A stretch of 64,000 nucleotides of DNA from Plasmopara viticola (lineage: Eukaryota; Oomycota; Peronosporomycetes; Peronosporales; Peronosporaceae), in the NCBI GenBank assembly GCA_001695595.3, contig MBPM02000024.1:1-64000 (forward strand). Direction: 5' to 3'. The notes beneath the pieces are model-generated. The model did not search any database and was not told the DNA's origin. It was given only the letters and a program-made list of their open reading frames with translations. The position numbers were made by a program, and so were the translations under genes. This document shows, piece after piece, positions 11,671 to 24,530 of this stretch (position 1 is its first letter; each line of letters starts with the position of its first letter).

Positions 11671-11925
11671 TTAGCTAGAATACTGGGTGCAGGGTCGTCA
11701 TCTGAGTTGGTGATCACCTGATAAAAGTCACTCAGAACGCTCTCCCACTCGAGTGGTCGCTGTAAACACACGAGTGATGTGACACTCGTGAGCGGATTGA
11801 GCAGCACGACCCGAATGACCTCGCCCATGGCAAACGTCGAGCAGTCGATTTGTATGTAAGACTTTTCGAGCCAATGGTAAGCTTTGTGTTCATGCTGATT
11901 GGATGAAACGCCATTTATAGTGTAG
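11671..11925 (-). pseudogene. Upstream coding exon in a shifted frame, possibly the broken 5' part of the 10690-11670 gene
   Basis: From 11925 the minus strand encodes a protein-like sequence ([20 protein letters not shown], then [20 protein letters not shown] and [20 protein letters not shown]) that reaches DDDPAPS. It is preceded by a good 3' splice signal: TACTAAT at 11942-11948 and TTCAG just before 11925. To join the downstream frame, exactly 20 nt (11664-11683, GT...AG) must be removed, which is too short for a normal intron. Further 5' exons are not found; a LINE-derived element begins 60 bp upstream. Either a 20-nt insertion broke the gene or the ATG at 11670 is a true, later start. 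Confidence 0.45.
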
Positions 11926-11985
11926 CTGAAGATTACGCCACATTAGTATTACGGACATGTATGATTGTGACACGAATTCAGCTGT

Positions 11986-12309
11986 ATTGTATTGTATTAC
12001 GTTATCGCGTTGCCAAGTTATGCACGTGCTAGGCTCAGTCTAGCTAGTCCACGGCATAGAGTGGTGTCCGCATACGTCGGGTCTCGTTCGGCGGGCAGTG
12101 CAGCCAGCACCGAGGCCGTGAGGGTCTTCCATTATTTTGTGTAGTTCTGACATGGTAAGAGCCCAGGTGGCGCCCTGGTGCTGGAGACCGTCGCGTCGAG
12201 GGTGAGACTCGTTAGAGACCTGCAGATGCCCGAGAGCACCTGCCCGAAGCGCGCGAGCATTTAGCCCCCGCGCTTGGAAGGAGGGCGTCACCCCAACCTT
12301 TTCCGAAAA
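11986..12309 (-). mobile_element. Short LINE-derived element, copy A
   Basis: A 324-bp insertion on the minus strand. Its 5' head (GGAAAAGGTTGGGGTGACGC) is on the right and its (TACAA)n tail is on the left. The 12-bp target-site duplication GAATTCAGCTGT lies at 11974-11985 and 12310-12321. Confidence 0.9.
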
Positions 12310-12321
12310 GAATTCAGCTGT

Positions 12322-15300
12322 TTTGACCAATATTCGGATACAAGTTATCAAGGAAAACCTCAAACGCCAAAAAAGGTATTTAAAACGTTGAACACAATTC
12401 TTGGTCTCTTAACTTGCATATGTACGTGGCGGACACAAAGACGGAAAATTAAACAATCGTGGAGGCGGTCTGTGCCGTTGGCTCTAAGCATTTTGGCTGC
12501 AAAATGTTGCTGACAAATGATCAAGAAGCGGTCATCATGTCCCACATTTTAAAATTGCGCCATTTTGCTTTTTAGTAAGCTTCAGGTATCGCTGTTTTAG
12601 TTAAAAACATCATTTAGCTTGAAATACACGAAATGCTCAGACCAATCAGTGTTATACACACTAAATTCGTGTAGCTCTATTTCACTCTGCCTCATCAAGA
12701 CTTTGGATTCTGCTCGTCAAAATTCATTCAGATCTTCATGTCTATCAGACATCACCGTCGTGACTACTTCCAGCTGTATAACTCCGCACGTGTCTCAAAC
12801 ACCAAGCCTTTCAATCACAGAGTCTTCGACTTGTTCGCGCATTGTAGCTATTCCTCCTACTCAAGTCCAGATGCATAACGTGGTGACGTAATCGAAACCT
12901 GAAGCCTAGCTGGACTTTCTACATAAATGCAGTGCAAGCTCGACGGATACGAGCATAGTATTGCAGCGCCATGGCATATCCGCAGACACACTGCGCATCA
13001 CATCGTTGACGACATTTTTCAATTGGTTTGCTCAACTATCGACCATTTGCTAGCTTGTCTACCGTGGTGCCGAACTCTTAAAGCGTAGCTCGCCGAGTCT
13101 TTCGGCAGACAAAGCACAGAAACTATGCCAATGACTTCCAGCATTGTAAAGAAAAACGAAAGCTATAATGTGGTTCAACTGCATCTGACAAGGGTTAATT
13201 TGAGCATTGATATGTACCTCACACATGTGTTGACACATTTACACAAATTGGGCCATTGATAGTGGATGGCCTCGTAGCTAAATAGTTTTCCTTGACCGTA
13301 ATGTGTGCCACGTGGCATATCGTGAGCTTCAAAGAAGTCATCTTACAATTCAAATTTGCTACTTCATAGCAAAAAAGCCTTCCATTAAGGGCAGATGAAG
13401 CGTCTCGACTAAAAGCGCCAATAACTTCATGCCTATGTCATCGATACAATTTGCCTCAAACGATTTTTCGGGAAACGCGGTACAAATCTCAGATAATGTC
13501 GACAGGAGCTATATTGTAGGCTGTACGACATGTTGACGCATCAGCCAAATCATTCTGCTTGTCTGGTTTGTGCCTCACCTCAAGTTTATTCTTCGCAATA
13601 ACAAGGAGCCACCTGTCTATTATGTCTCGAAAGTAAATTGCAGTGAGTTGTGATGCATGGTCTGTTTGAATTGAAATCGCATCGGCTCAGTAGTTGAGCC
13701 TTAAAGATGACGAGAGAACACTTTGTTTCGGACCGGATAATTTTTATCGGAAGCCATTATCTGCCAAGATTAAAGCGCTATTACCCAGTCTCGTTCCTCG
13801 ACGCTTGCTCGCATCAGTGTAGAGCTGATGACAGCAAAAAGTGTCACAGACGACAAAAGTGGTCCTCTTGGATTCGGCAAGGTCAAGTGGCCCGAATGCC
13901 AGACTTACACTGACTGTCAAAATTACCAAAACATTCTGCTATAATTTTAAAGCGATCCAGCAGTGGTCTAGCCGCTTGAAACTCGATTTAAGCTGACAAG
14001 AGTTGCATCTTGACCCCGTCAAGAAGTGACAAAATGGATCCAAATGTTGAGAACCAAATGTAAACGAACCCTCGTCATCGTGTAAAGCCACATCGCGAAC
14101 GCTACTTGACGTCGCTTTGAAAGGCAAACGATTTTATGTCAAGAAAGTGTAGGCAAAGGTAAAGTGTGTTATTCAGCAACTTATACAAACATCTGCTATT
14201 ATTTAAGTCTCATGTCATTCACCAAATGCACGACATTCTGGAACTTTTAATGCCACAAGTTGTGACAGATTATCACCTGTTGAACGGTCGCAAACATTTC
14301 GAGAAAACGCTTCATTACAACATTTGGTCACTACCTACGTCAGTTCTCAAAAGAGTCCTGATGTGTTGATGGTAACACTTGGTCACTACCTACGTCAGTT
14401 CTCGAAAGAGTCCTGATGTTAAAGAAGTCTGGAGGAAGCCGCTCCTGCGACGGTCTTGCACCTATTACATATAGAAGAGCATGATATAAGTAACTGTCCA
14501 CATGTCTTAATTTGCTATTGGGTAGACATCAGCAATCATGCTGGGATTGTGGATGAAATTAAGCTTATCGTATGCGTATTCGATGCACCACATACCACCT
14601 GAATTTTGTAATAAAATGTCAGAGTTATATGGAGGTCTTACTCTCTCAAATCAATCTCGCCACGTCCTTTACACGAAGGCAAAAAACGAGGCGAGTATGT
14701 ACAGTGTTGTACTTTAAAACGTTGAACTCAACCATGCAGCATCGCAGAAGACGAGTAGCGTTGTACAACGTCCTGGTTAACCTTTGCCAAAGAGAACTAC
14801 ATTTCTGGAAATTATTTTGGTATTTTTTGTGTACGAGGTTCTTTCTTAGAGTCTTCCGAAATTAGTTCATTAAACAGCGATCAGAAGGTGATTTCTAATG
14901 AATGACCATATGCTCCTGGATTAGTAAAGTTCTATAAGCTCCACCATGGAGTACCAACTGAAGAAATGCAATTCCTTAAGCTGATCTTGCCTTTTACCTT
15001 CTTTGTAAGGGTATAAAACAAATCATTAATGGCACGCTTGCCTTAATGCCTGCCCGGCGAAGCTTAGACGCCTTGCGCTATTTATTGAAGGCGCCAATAC
15101 ATGCTGTCTTGAAAGCCTTATGGATTGGAAAAAAACTTTTTGTGTCATTTTTATGCCGACGCGACCGTGCATTGACTTAGCATCATCCACATTGACTTCC
15201 ATCGAAGATCCAATCTTATTGGGAACCCCCATCATCAGAATATGACCGCTTTATGTGTAACAGAAGGAAAGCATCCCAGATGTGTCAGCCTTGGTTGCAT

Positions 15301-17429
15301 TTACCACGCTGGCTGTACAGCGAACGCTTTTCACGGCGGTCGTTGCCAAGAGAAAATACGTGCCACTTTTTGTACATCGTCAGGGCCACGTACTTGATGT
15401 CTTGGACATCAGCCAGTATTTTTTTCTATAATTTACAGCTAACACTATTCTCGATTGGCATTGCTCAGTGGATAGCGCGCCACTAGGTTTTTTTAGGATA
15501 GAATTGACTTCTATCGAAAGTGAGAGTCTAGCCAATTCCCGGCATTCAAATTGGATAAGAGCAGGCAATAATTTACTGACACGTTTCACATTGATCTATA
15601 CCAAATACACAAGCACGATTTTAAAATTAGGAGCCTCACAAAGCCGAGGCCCATCAAGAGGTCCAATCCTAATGGTGTATTAATATGTTTGCTTAATGAT
15701 AAAAGGTATGTAAACTATTTACTGCAAGACTGCGTATAGACATTTGTCGAGCTTTTATATCCTAGTGTCATTTTGTGCGCGCCAAGGGTCAAAGAGCTTG
15801 ATCGTAAGGTCAACCAGTCATCGGGTAGGCCACGATAAACTAGCAACACTACACAGGGAAACTGAACTCTGTTAAGCCTTAAATTAAAGTGGAACTTTAA
15901 CAGGCCTGGGCAATGTACTTGTGCTGTGCGATACCTATTATTAGAATATACTGCCACTTTCACAGAATCCTAGAAAAGACGAGCGGATTAGAGCATTTTC
16001 GCCCAAGCCGCACCTGTGCATAGTCAATTTATATAAGTGATAAGTGCTATCTTACGTCCTCGACGTTGGGCGACACATTTTCACCTTCTTTTTAAAGGTT
16101 CTTCACGATCAAGCGCCACAAACTCTGATGGTTTTTGGCAATTGGTCACCTCTGCTAGGAATCATGTCTAGCATTTATGCAATGCTGAGTATGAGAGTAT
16201 CCCCTCGCTGGGTGTCAATGCAAGATCGTGTCGATAAAGTTACGGCACGACGAGTCTCCTTGAGATCATCAGTTATGCTAGAAAAAAGACGACGACACTT
16301 GATGCTCAGTAAGTTGCACAAGGCATCCCGTCTTAGACGGGGAGGGTCTAAGATAAAAGTTTGGGTAGAAATCGATAGCGCTAGGCTCTGCATATTTGAT
16401 CAAAGCGCATATTATTACGGTCAACTGGACGAGATGTCCGTGGCAGAGCTTATAAAGCCTTATCTAGTCGATAGTATATCCGAGATAATGGTCGTTAAAA
16501 TTAAAAAAAAAGGTTCTTGTCACTATCGCAAAAATTGCTCATGGGACAATTTAAATGCGAATCAAATGAGCCACCTTCGGCGTTTGTGGTGTACGTAATG
16601 AAGCTGACATGATTCTAGAGACAAAGGAAATGTTACGCGGCAGCGGTATTTTCCCAGGGAGAAGTGGTGATACCAACTAGCTTTTGTGTGCAAAGGTATA
16701 TTTTACGAGAATGAGACCCCAATTAACGCTGGAAATTGCTGCACAAATTCAAGCGTCATGCACACGCATATGATAGATTATATACCCATCACGTACGTCG
16801 GTATGCAATTTTGAACACGTACAAACATTCGCGCAGAAGATGATGTTCCTTATGTGAGAGGGGGGGGGGCAGAGCAATGGCGGAAGGTGCATCCTATGGA
16901 GCTTGCTAACCGCCAAAGTCAGAGACCCTTTCACGTGGAGTATGAAGTAAGGAAAAGGTGCTTTAATAGGAATCAGGGCCTTTTTGATAATAAATGTGGG
17001 TATCCCGCTCCACCTAACTCTTGGAACGGCTTTTTCACGACTGTGAGAAAAAAAAGAGAGAAAGGAAGAAATCATTTTTTTAGAAACGACGTAGAAGGAT
17101 GTGCAAAGTACACTATTATGATAGTCTCACGCAAAGAGTGACATACTAGTATAGGTATAGTTTGGGCGTGGTCGGTCATGATCGCAGAGATCTCAATATG
17201 TTAAATCGTCGGGTATTGCAGCTTCACAAGCTTCACCTAGGGCGTACTTTTAGACATACTTTACCACTCTTTTTCTATAGTTATGAAAAACATGGAAAGA
17301 CGGATCTAAACATTTAAATTGTCACTTGCAAGTAAGTTTTCGTGCATATGGACAAAACGTTTTTAGCTAACGCAGATACATACATCGTTGTCGCAAACAA
17401 AATTTATTTCTAGACCGTATAGTTATCCA
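12322..17429. other. Gene-poor region, no confident gene
   Basis: About 5 kb of AT-rich sequence with many stops in all frames. A 184-codon open frame at 16044-16598 (plus, no ATG at its 5' end, basic, no recognised motif) is the longest and is not called as a gene. A 55-bp-period tandem duplication lies at 14324-14419, and a run of ten G lies near 16861. Confidence 0.5.
14324..14419. repeat. Two-copy tandem duplication, 55-bp period
   Basis: A 41-bp block starting ttggtcactacctacgtcag occurs at 14324-14364 and 14379-14419 with one mismatch, separated by a 14-bp spacer. The near identity suggests a recent duplication. Confidence 0.85.
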
Positions 17430-17838
17430 GGACAGGTGAACGCAAAAGCGTTAAAGCCAAAACATATACAAGCATAAACACGGTAGGTCGAATCATTACC
17501 ATCTGAGCTCAAATTTTATTCGAAGCACGGAGTTCTACAACCTCTTTTTAAAATGCGAGTCGATCAACTTGCTCGCAAAGCAATTTGAAAAAGATTGTGA
17601 ACTTCCGTGCTCAGAATTAAATCTGATTTGATTTCAAACTCGCATTTGATTTTGAGCAAGGAGTTCCACAACCTCTTAAGTGAATGCGAGCCGAGCAACT
17701 TGCTCGCAAAGCAACGCTCAAACGAGATTGTGGTACTCCGTGCTCAGAATAATATTCGAGATCAGATGGTAATGATTTGACCTACCGTGATTATATCTGC
17801 ATATAATTTGGCTTCAACGCTTTCGCGTTCACCTGTCC
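17430..17838. repeat. 409-bp foldback/MITE-like element with nested hairpins
   Basis: Outer arms run GGACAGGTGAACGC at the left and GCGTTCACCTGTCC at the right, continuing through AAGCC and the inner arms at 17479-17511 and 17757-17789. Between them lie two direct copies (17522-17616 and 17652-17749) of an imperfect palindrome that starts near cacggagtt and ends near actccgtgctc, each with a gcgag...cttgctcgc core. There is no transposase frame. It is probably a non-autonomous DNA element; I could not define a target duplication. Confidence 0.75.
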
Positions 17839-20079
17839 CGGGTCTCCATATACTCTAAAATTTAATTTCTTTCCACATTCTAGAGACTCGCGATAAAAAA
17901 TTACAGGACCTTGAAATCTCGGAGCTGAGACATTAGCACATGTCTTGGTTAATACCGCTGAAAACGTTGGTGTTACGGCTCACCAGGCATCGGACTCAAG
18001 CGACATCATAGCGTATATCACTCACTTTGCATGATACTGGAACATCTATATTATTTACTATTCTTGATAGAGAGTGTAAGAGTCAGTAGCACGTTGAGAA
18101 CATCCTGGCCCAACGTCGTCGTCATGATATGCCACAAAAAATCTCACTATGTGAATAATGACTAAGGTCCCACTATGAAAAGAGTCACCGACGTCGTAGA
18201 CGTTCTAATTTAAAGTGATCAGCAAAGTACGCATTTTGCCGCTATGATGTAAGGCGTTGAGGACACAAGCAGAGCTCACCTCGAGTTCGTTGGTGATTAC
18301 TGCAGAAGCGGTCTAGAGGGGGCGTGATACTTTGGGCTAAAATTCGTAGGACAACACGCAAATAATACGTCTTCAGACGAGTAAATTAGTACCGACCGCA
18401 CTGTCCACTCGCACATCGACATCGAGTACAGATTGCAGTTTTGTTCTTTCAATCAAAGCTTATTTTTTGTTAATCTAAGCCCTCCGTGAGGCGTGAGCTC
18501 AAGCGCTTAAGCTTCCAGTGCCTTCCCGATCCTTTGCTCTTTGGACCGCCAAGTGAGACAATTTGTCCGCATAGAACATTCCTGCGACGCTAATAGTTCG
18601 TCTTTCAGAGTTGCGCAAGCCTCACATTAAGCATTGGATACGGTCAAAGCTGTATCGCCATCGAATTCTCCTCTTGGGCGGTCGCAATCAGCTTGTCTGT
18701 CATTGATTTACAATTCACATGCGGGTGGAACTAAGTGAGAACCATTCCGCTTTAATTGCATTTGCACAAGAGCTCGATCGGGGAATGGATGCAGAGTGTG
18801 AACGGTGCACAGTGAGAGCATTGGCTGCTTTCGCAAGCACGCGGGGCGACGCTTGAATGTACGATGGTGTGGCTCGGGTATGCACAGTACCGTCTAAGAG
18901 TACTCAGCTCAGCAATATGAGCAGCCGGCCCAACAATCAGACCTAAAATTTTTTTAGGAAAAACTCATTATCTTTAACATGTGATGCCGAGGCTGGCCAG
19001 TCATATATGACCACATCTTGCTCACTGCGATTACAGGATGACCAACGCGCGCGGCGTGTGTGTGTTCTACGAGCGACCGAAGAGTCATTTGACGTCATAG
19101 CGTACTAATGCTGGATATCCGTTCGGCATTCGGACACTATGCTCTCGATTCGTGTCTGAAGAATGCGGTCGGTTTTTGGCATATGTGCGGTCGACTAGGT
19201 AGTTAGGAGACCTGGTGTCTGTGTATTGACGCGAGCTGTGATGTTCATTCATCTGAAAGCGATGGCTTCTACAAGTCCCGGCGATATAGTCTGAAGGATG
19301 TTGTATTTCGAAGGCAATTTTGACTCTTATGGTCCAAACTCTTGATGGGGAATGGGTTGTGTAACGGAGCTACACGAACCAAGTGTGTTGCACTAGCTGG
19401 TGTTAGTACCACACTATGTGACGTAAGTCCTGTGGTGCAGTGAACATCGACAAAAATGCAGTACTTAAAAACAGAAAAGTAGTGCATTATTCGATGACTA
19501 TTGTTTGATACATGATAGGATGCAAGGTAGTAATCGTAGAAGACTTGCACCATACTTTTTAAGTTACAGACTGATATAGTATACAGCACATGTGTATGGA
19601 AAGAACTTTACACCTTGACAATAATATGATGTCAGAGAGACTGCGATCTGCAACTCGTATTGGCTCGAAGTATAAAGCGAAGGTTAGTGACCTAGAGTTA
19701 CGTCTCCATAGTACAGCTGCGACAGTCTCGCTGCACTTAGCTTCTTGCTACGTTAGCAGCTCACACGCAGAATGTAAATCAAAGTTAAGCCAAAAGAAAT
19801 CGCTGGCCGTATCTGTATGACTGACAGTATTTATGTATATATATTATTATTATTAGCTATATTATTATTACTATTATTATTATTGCATGTTGCTGGATGC
19901 ATATATCAATCGTACTAAAAGTTCGTAGGAAGCTTGCATGGCCTAATTTTGCATTTGGGCCAACATTTGGTCCGTGGATGAATATATGGCTAATCTATAG
20001 CGATGAAGCTATTTAGGTTGATAAACAGGTGTTCGACTGGGTCCTTAAGTAAACACGATAATCGGGCTAGCACTCCATA
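17839..20079. other. Intergenic, no gene seen
   Basis: No convincing coding sequence on either strand. The stretch contains an ATT microsatellite at 19841-19884. A 76-codon frame at 19590-19820 has no recognisable feature. Confidence 0.5.
19841..19884. repeat. ATT/TAT microsatellite
   Basis: Runs of attatt interrupted by agctat and act. Confidence 0.8.
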
Positions 20080-22304
20080 CTCGTGATCGCGAGTCTAATG
20101 CTCTCAATTTGCCTTCGAATGCGCACCCGCTTGCGACACCGCACAAGCCCCGTTTGTTCGTTGTCCTTCGCTACAAGCCTCTCGCCTCGATCTTTACTCG
20201 ATGAAGTCGTCTCCGTTGTGCTCGCCTTGCCGTCCTCTGCCACCGTCGCCTCCATAGCTCGCTGAGCTACTCGTCTTCAGTGACATCTTGTCGTTACCTT
20301 TGCTTTAACTACTTCAGCTCCTATCGCGCCTCGACTTTCTACTTCCTTGTCGTTGTCTAATACCTATAGCTTAAAGTGAACCGTAAGAACCTCCTTAAAG
20401 GGGCTTATAACTTGTGAAGTTATAAGTAGAAGACTGCAGTTGTATCGGGCCGTGGATTAAGGTACAACTTGTCCCATAGGAATTCCAGTAGAGTCTGTCT
20501 TTGCTTTGTGCGGACTCTATTCTCCAGAGCTAAGCTTGTATCTCATACTGCAGAGAGTCACCCGCGTAGAAGTTCAGTATTTACAAGTTGTTTGTAATTA
20601 TGGTGTATATCGCCCCACATCTCGCCGCTCTGGGTACCCTCGTCCACTACCAGGAAATTCATTGCTAGAGACAAGCGAGTCTGCAGTTGCATTTGGAAAC
20701 TTTGTCGCTTTGCGTCTTAATGCGCTGAATTTGGCTCCACCACCGATTAGTGTAGCAGAACTGCATCACATGTGTATTTCTTGTCCACATGCTATTGAGC
20801 GTAACCATCTCGATGAGGTGCTTGACGATCTTAGGAAAAACGACCCGCCTCGCTTTGGAAAGACGCTCGTTAGACTCGTCTTTTCAAAAGCTATAAGCTC
20901 ATTCCGAATGCAGGGATACGGGTTACGTGCTCCGCCTAAAAAGTTGCGTCTATGCTTGATCTAATAAAGTTAAATGCGTTCAGTACGCGAATTGTAATGG
21001 CACGCTTTTCGAAACACGGCTCTCGATACTACGTTAATCTAGTCCGTCTCCCCGATGAAGTAACGGATCCCACTTCTTCAACAGGTTTTCGGATCATGGT
21101 GACGCCTACCCACGTTCGTGTGAAACGGCCTTTCCTCACGGAAGCGTGCCGTATACTTTTGATATAATCAAACACCACCTGTTTTATTCCCGTCCCCGGA
21201 TATTCCTATTCGATACTTAAAAATTTTGTCGCCCGATGACGGCATGGTTAAGTCTCGTGCTTGTTTGTCAACCATAAAGTTGCGCGTGTTAACCAAGTAC
21301 CCCCCCCCGTCAATTCGCATCCACCGAAAGGAAGCGGCTGCGCAGAAGGTGGTAAAATCAGCTAATAAATAGACGCGTAGCAAATATTCACCATCCGAAG
21401 ATGGTTTCCGAGTTGTCTCTTCTTCACGTCGTCTCTTCGCACATCCATCCGTAAGAGTCAATTTGACTCTTCTATAAATTCTCCAATTAGGTGCTCCTAA
21501 GTCACTCAATCCCCCTTTCCAACACCTGACGTCATGATGTCGGATGAGAATCTCCCCTTGTATGGATTTTGATGTTTGTGACGTCGATTCTGCCCTGTCG
21601 TATATTGACACCAACAAATCTATGGATGAAAAATTCCTTTGCCCGTAATCAATACAAGCGCTCTTTCATGGGTAAAGGCAGCTTCCAAATGGAAAGCGCT
21701 GTATGGTCGTTCGCTAGTGACCTTTTTCAGTCGAATTACTATAGTCCTCCAAGACATGAAGATTTCTAACAAGATGTTGCCCAATGGCTGTGCGATCTCG
21801 AACTCCGACGCGAGGAGGTCGACGAAGCTTGCCTGAAGGTACTTCCGTCGCTGCTGTCACACCAGCGTACGTCACCTTGGTAATTCCAGTTACTTTGTTT
21901 CACGATATGAAGAAAAGAGACTCGTTGTGAACTCTTTGAGTAGATCGACTCATTTTTAACTCAACTTGGCGGACCGCCCTCTGCTTGACAATTTAACCAC
22001 GACTGATCTTTATCTGGGGCTTATTTCCCGGTCATGGCATCTTCCGAACGCCTCGCTACATTGACAGCGCTCGTCGTCTTGTCGCACGCCATTACTCGTC
22101 CTAGTACGAGTACGGCTCAACTGCAGTGCATCAAGGTACTTTCGACTGCAGGCAAAGCAGAGAAGATGTTGAAGCTTCTTTCTAGCCATGGTCCGTCAAT
22201 ATTAGAGCAGTTCAAGAAGAAACAGCTTGTAGTCTCAAGCTGGGATTTAATCCTTCAATTTATGGCTCCTACGGTCTATCACGACCCATTTTGCTCATCT
22301 TAAC

Positions 22305-22470
22305 GGATAGAAGCCCTAATACTCTCCTCAATTTGGCGACACCGCTGCTTTCGAATGCCACTCTTTGGCTGTTGGGTTCTAGTTCTTTTGGATAGAAACT
22401 CTAATTATCTCTTCAATTGGCGACACCGCTGCTTTCAAAAACCACTCTTTGGCTGTTGGGTTCATGTTTT
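22305..22470. repeat. Two-copy tandem duplication, 85-bp period
   Basis: Copies start ggatagaa at 22305 and 22390 and share ggcgacaccgctgctttc and ccactctttggctgttgggt. Several differences show it is older than the repeat at 14324. Confidence 0.8.
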
Positions 22471-24275
22471 TTTGCAAAAGACCTATTGCAGAACGAAGCA
22501 GTGCCCGATTTTTCTCAGACTTTGGTTTAAGCCGTTCAAGCTTTAACCTGATGCGAATGGATGATTCATTCCTCGCCTTCACTTCTAGACAATGGGTGTG
22601 GGCATTTAATGCGGTTTCACTTAATGTGAATGGGTAAAATAAGCCGTGTCTTCAATTCTATTAGAGTCTTTTTTCAACTTGCCAACTCACCGCTCTTCAA
22701 GAAAGCAAGCTCTCAATTCAGCAGTCGATTTAGAACAACAATTACTTTCTCCATGCCCAAGACGCACATGCCCGATCTTTCTGGTCTCAATAACCTCTAC
22801 TACTTAGTTTGCCCATATCGTTGTCGCTTTATTTTTTCCATGCAACACACCCTTTTCAAAACATTCGCGACAAAACAACCCTAACTACAAAATCGCATTT
22901 ATTGAGGAAGCGATATTTGGCCGTGTCCGCCAACTTGAGTGAAATTCGTACTTATTTTAACGTGATATCCGGTCCGATTCGCCCAGAAGATCGATCTGCT
23001 CTTTTCTCAACTCTTTCAAAGCAATTTTGCGATTCTGCTGTACACCTAGTGTCAGGCAATTCTTATATGACTATGGATTCCGAATAAGACCAAGCCACAC
23101 CTGGTGCCTCTTTCCATGATAGCGGCCGAGTTGATCTTTTAGATGGGATAATTAGGTGTCGGCCTAATTAGATTTGGCGCTTCAAAGATCCGCATTTGCG
23201 CGAATACACGGCCGCAAAGTCTAAGAATCGTAATTTACGACAAATTTATCCGCTCAAGTGGGTATTTAATGGGACACAAGTGTGAAAAATTCGATCGCGT
23301 TCCTATTAAATTTTAAGCTGCTTCCGCTTAAATTTCTTTTTTGGACTGAATCCCTTCAAAATATCCACCCTGGCTGCTTCAATATAGCTCTATACACGAC
23401 CAACTTTCAAGCAATCTTGAGCATCTTGCAACTTCCCTCGACCCAAATCGGATTCCATGAGGCTTCCTGAACGAGAATGAACGAAGAGACCGTATTTATC
23501 TCTGCTAGGAATATCTACGGCGTATACGGCGTAAGGTAGCTACTTCTGCTCAACTCCGGAAGCTTCTTTCAGTTCTCGTAATTGTGAAAAATCTTTCTCA
23601 TCCGATCTCAGTGACTATAATCGGGATCAGTGTGACTTGTCCCGCCACGCATATTTGAATTCTTCGATGGCAATTCGTGACCGTAATGGTGTTTTAAGAT
23701 TGACATGGGTATCACGTCTGGCGAGCAATCTTTGAAGCATCTTTTTTGGTCTCATATGGCGCCACAATTGAAGCTCATAATTTCGTCAGTTGATACGTCT
23801 TCAAATTTACCTAGCGATTCAAGCACAGTACCTTCCACTCATTGTCAATATTGGAAAACCATATTTCAATCGAATTCTAATGACCTCTTGGTCGAACGTC
23901 AGCACTTTGACCCACAGAACTTAAGGGTATTCTTCAACATAGCTTTCGGAAGCTAACGTTAACCCACTCCGCTATGCTCCACGCGCCGTTTACGGCTAAA
24001 GATCTCTTATAAGCTACCAAGCACACTACCCGTGGAAGATCCCCCAGCCCATATGGACCTTCTGCGGAATGTTATCAGCTTTTTTTGGCTCAGTGGGCTC
24101 GGGTTTTCAAATTCGTATATGCAGCTCAACTCCGAAAGGGCCGAATGGCTTGATTCTAACGCCGTGGCTATACTTCTTTGCTCTTCAAATATGGCCCTCG
24201 CTCGGATTCTAAAAATTATCGGCCTTTGACGTTGCCGAATTAAGTTGCCAAGTTCGGGCCCAAGACTTTGGCCTA

Positions 24276-24530
24276 TTGCCTCAACAAAATTTTACCTGCT
24301 TTTTATTTGATGTTGATCAATTTGGCTTTGCTTCGGGACGTGACATACACCAACCTCTACGATACTTTCATGCTCTTCAAAAATTTTGTCGGCGGACTAA
24401 CTCCCGCGATCCAGCCGGTGCTATTTGCCTTGTCTTTGCCAAAGCGTTCGACAGTGTCAATTGGCAGGCACTAGATCATGAGTTACAACATTGTGGATTC
24501 GGACTTAGTTTCAACATTGGGCGAAGACGT
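24276..24530 (+). pseudogene. Reverse transcriptase fragment of the LINE relic
   Basis: A stop-free stretch carries FGFASGRDIHQPLRYFHALQ (RT block 2-like) and ICLVFAKAFDSVNWQALDHE, where FAKAFDSV corresponds to the first catalytic Asp block of non-LTR RTs. The YADD block is not seen in frame. It is part of the 20080-26575 relic. Confidence 0.75.

Noticed and set aside
12040..12363. Open frames inside the short LINE-derived copies (for example FSEKVGVTPSFQARGLNAR), seen in several copies
   Set aside because: They cross the junctions between untranslated head and RT fragments and are shared only because the copies are related; they are not host genes.
15440..15560. tRNA-like stretch (ttgctcagtggatagcgcg) that might be a tRNA gene or a second SINE
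   Set aside because: The A-box-like part is good, but there is no convincing B box at the right distance and no cloverleaf or flanking duplication.
16044..16598. 184-codon open frame, plus strand
   Set aside because: No ATG at its 5' end, no recognised motif, AT-biased, in a region otherwise full of stops. Chance or a repeat remnant is more likely than a gene.
17430..17838. Reading the foldback element as a bidirectional terminator or a replication origin
   Set aside because: The nested inverted arms are better explained as a non-autonomous DNA element; nothing else supports an origin or terminator.
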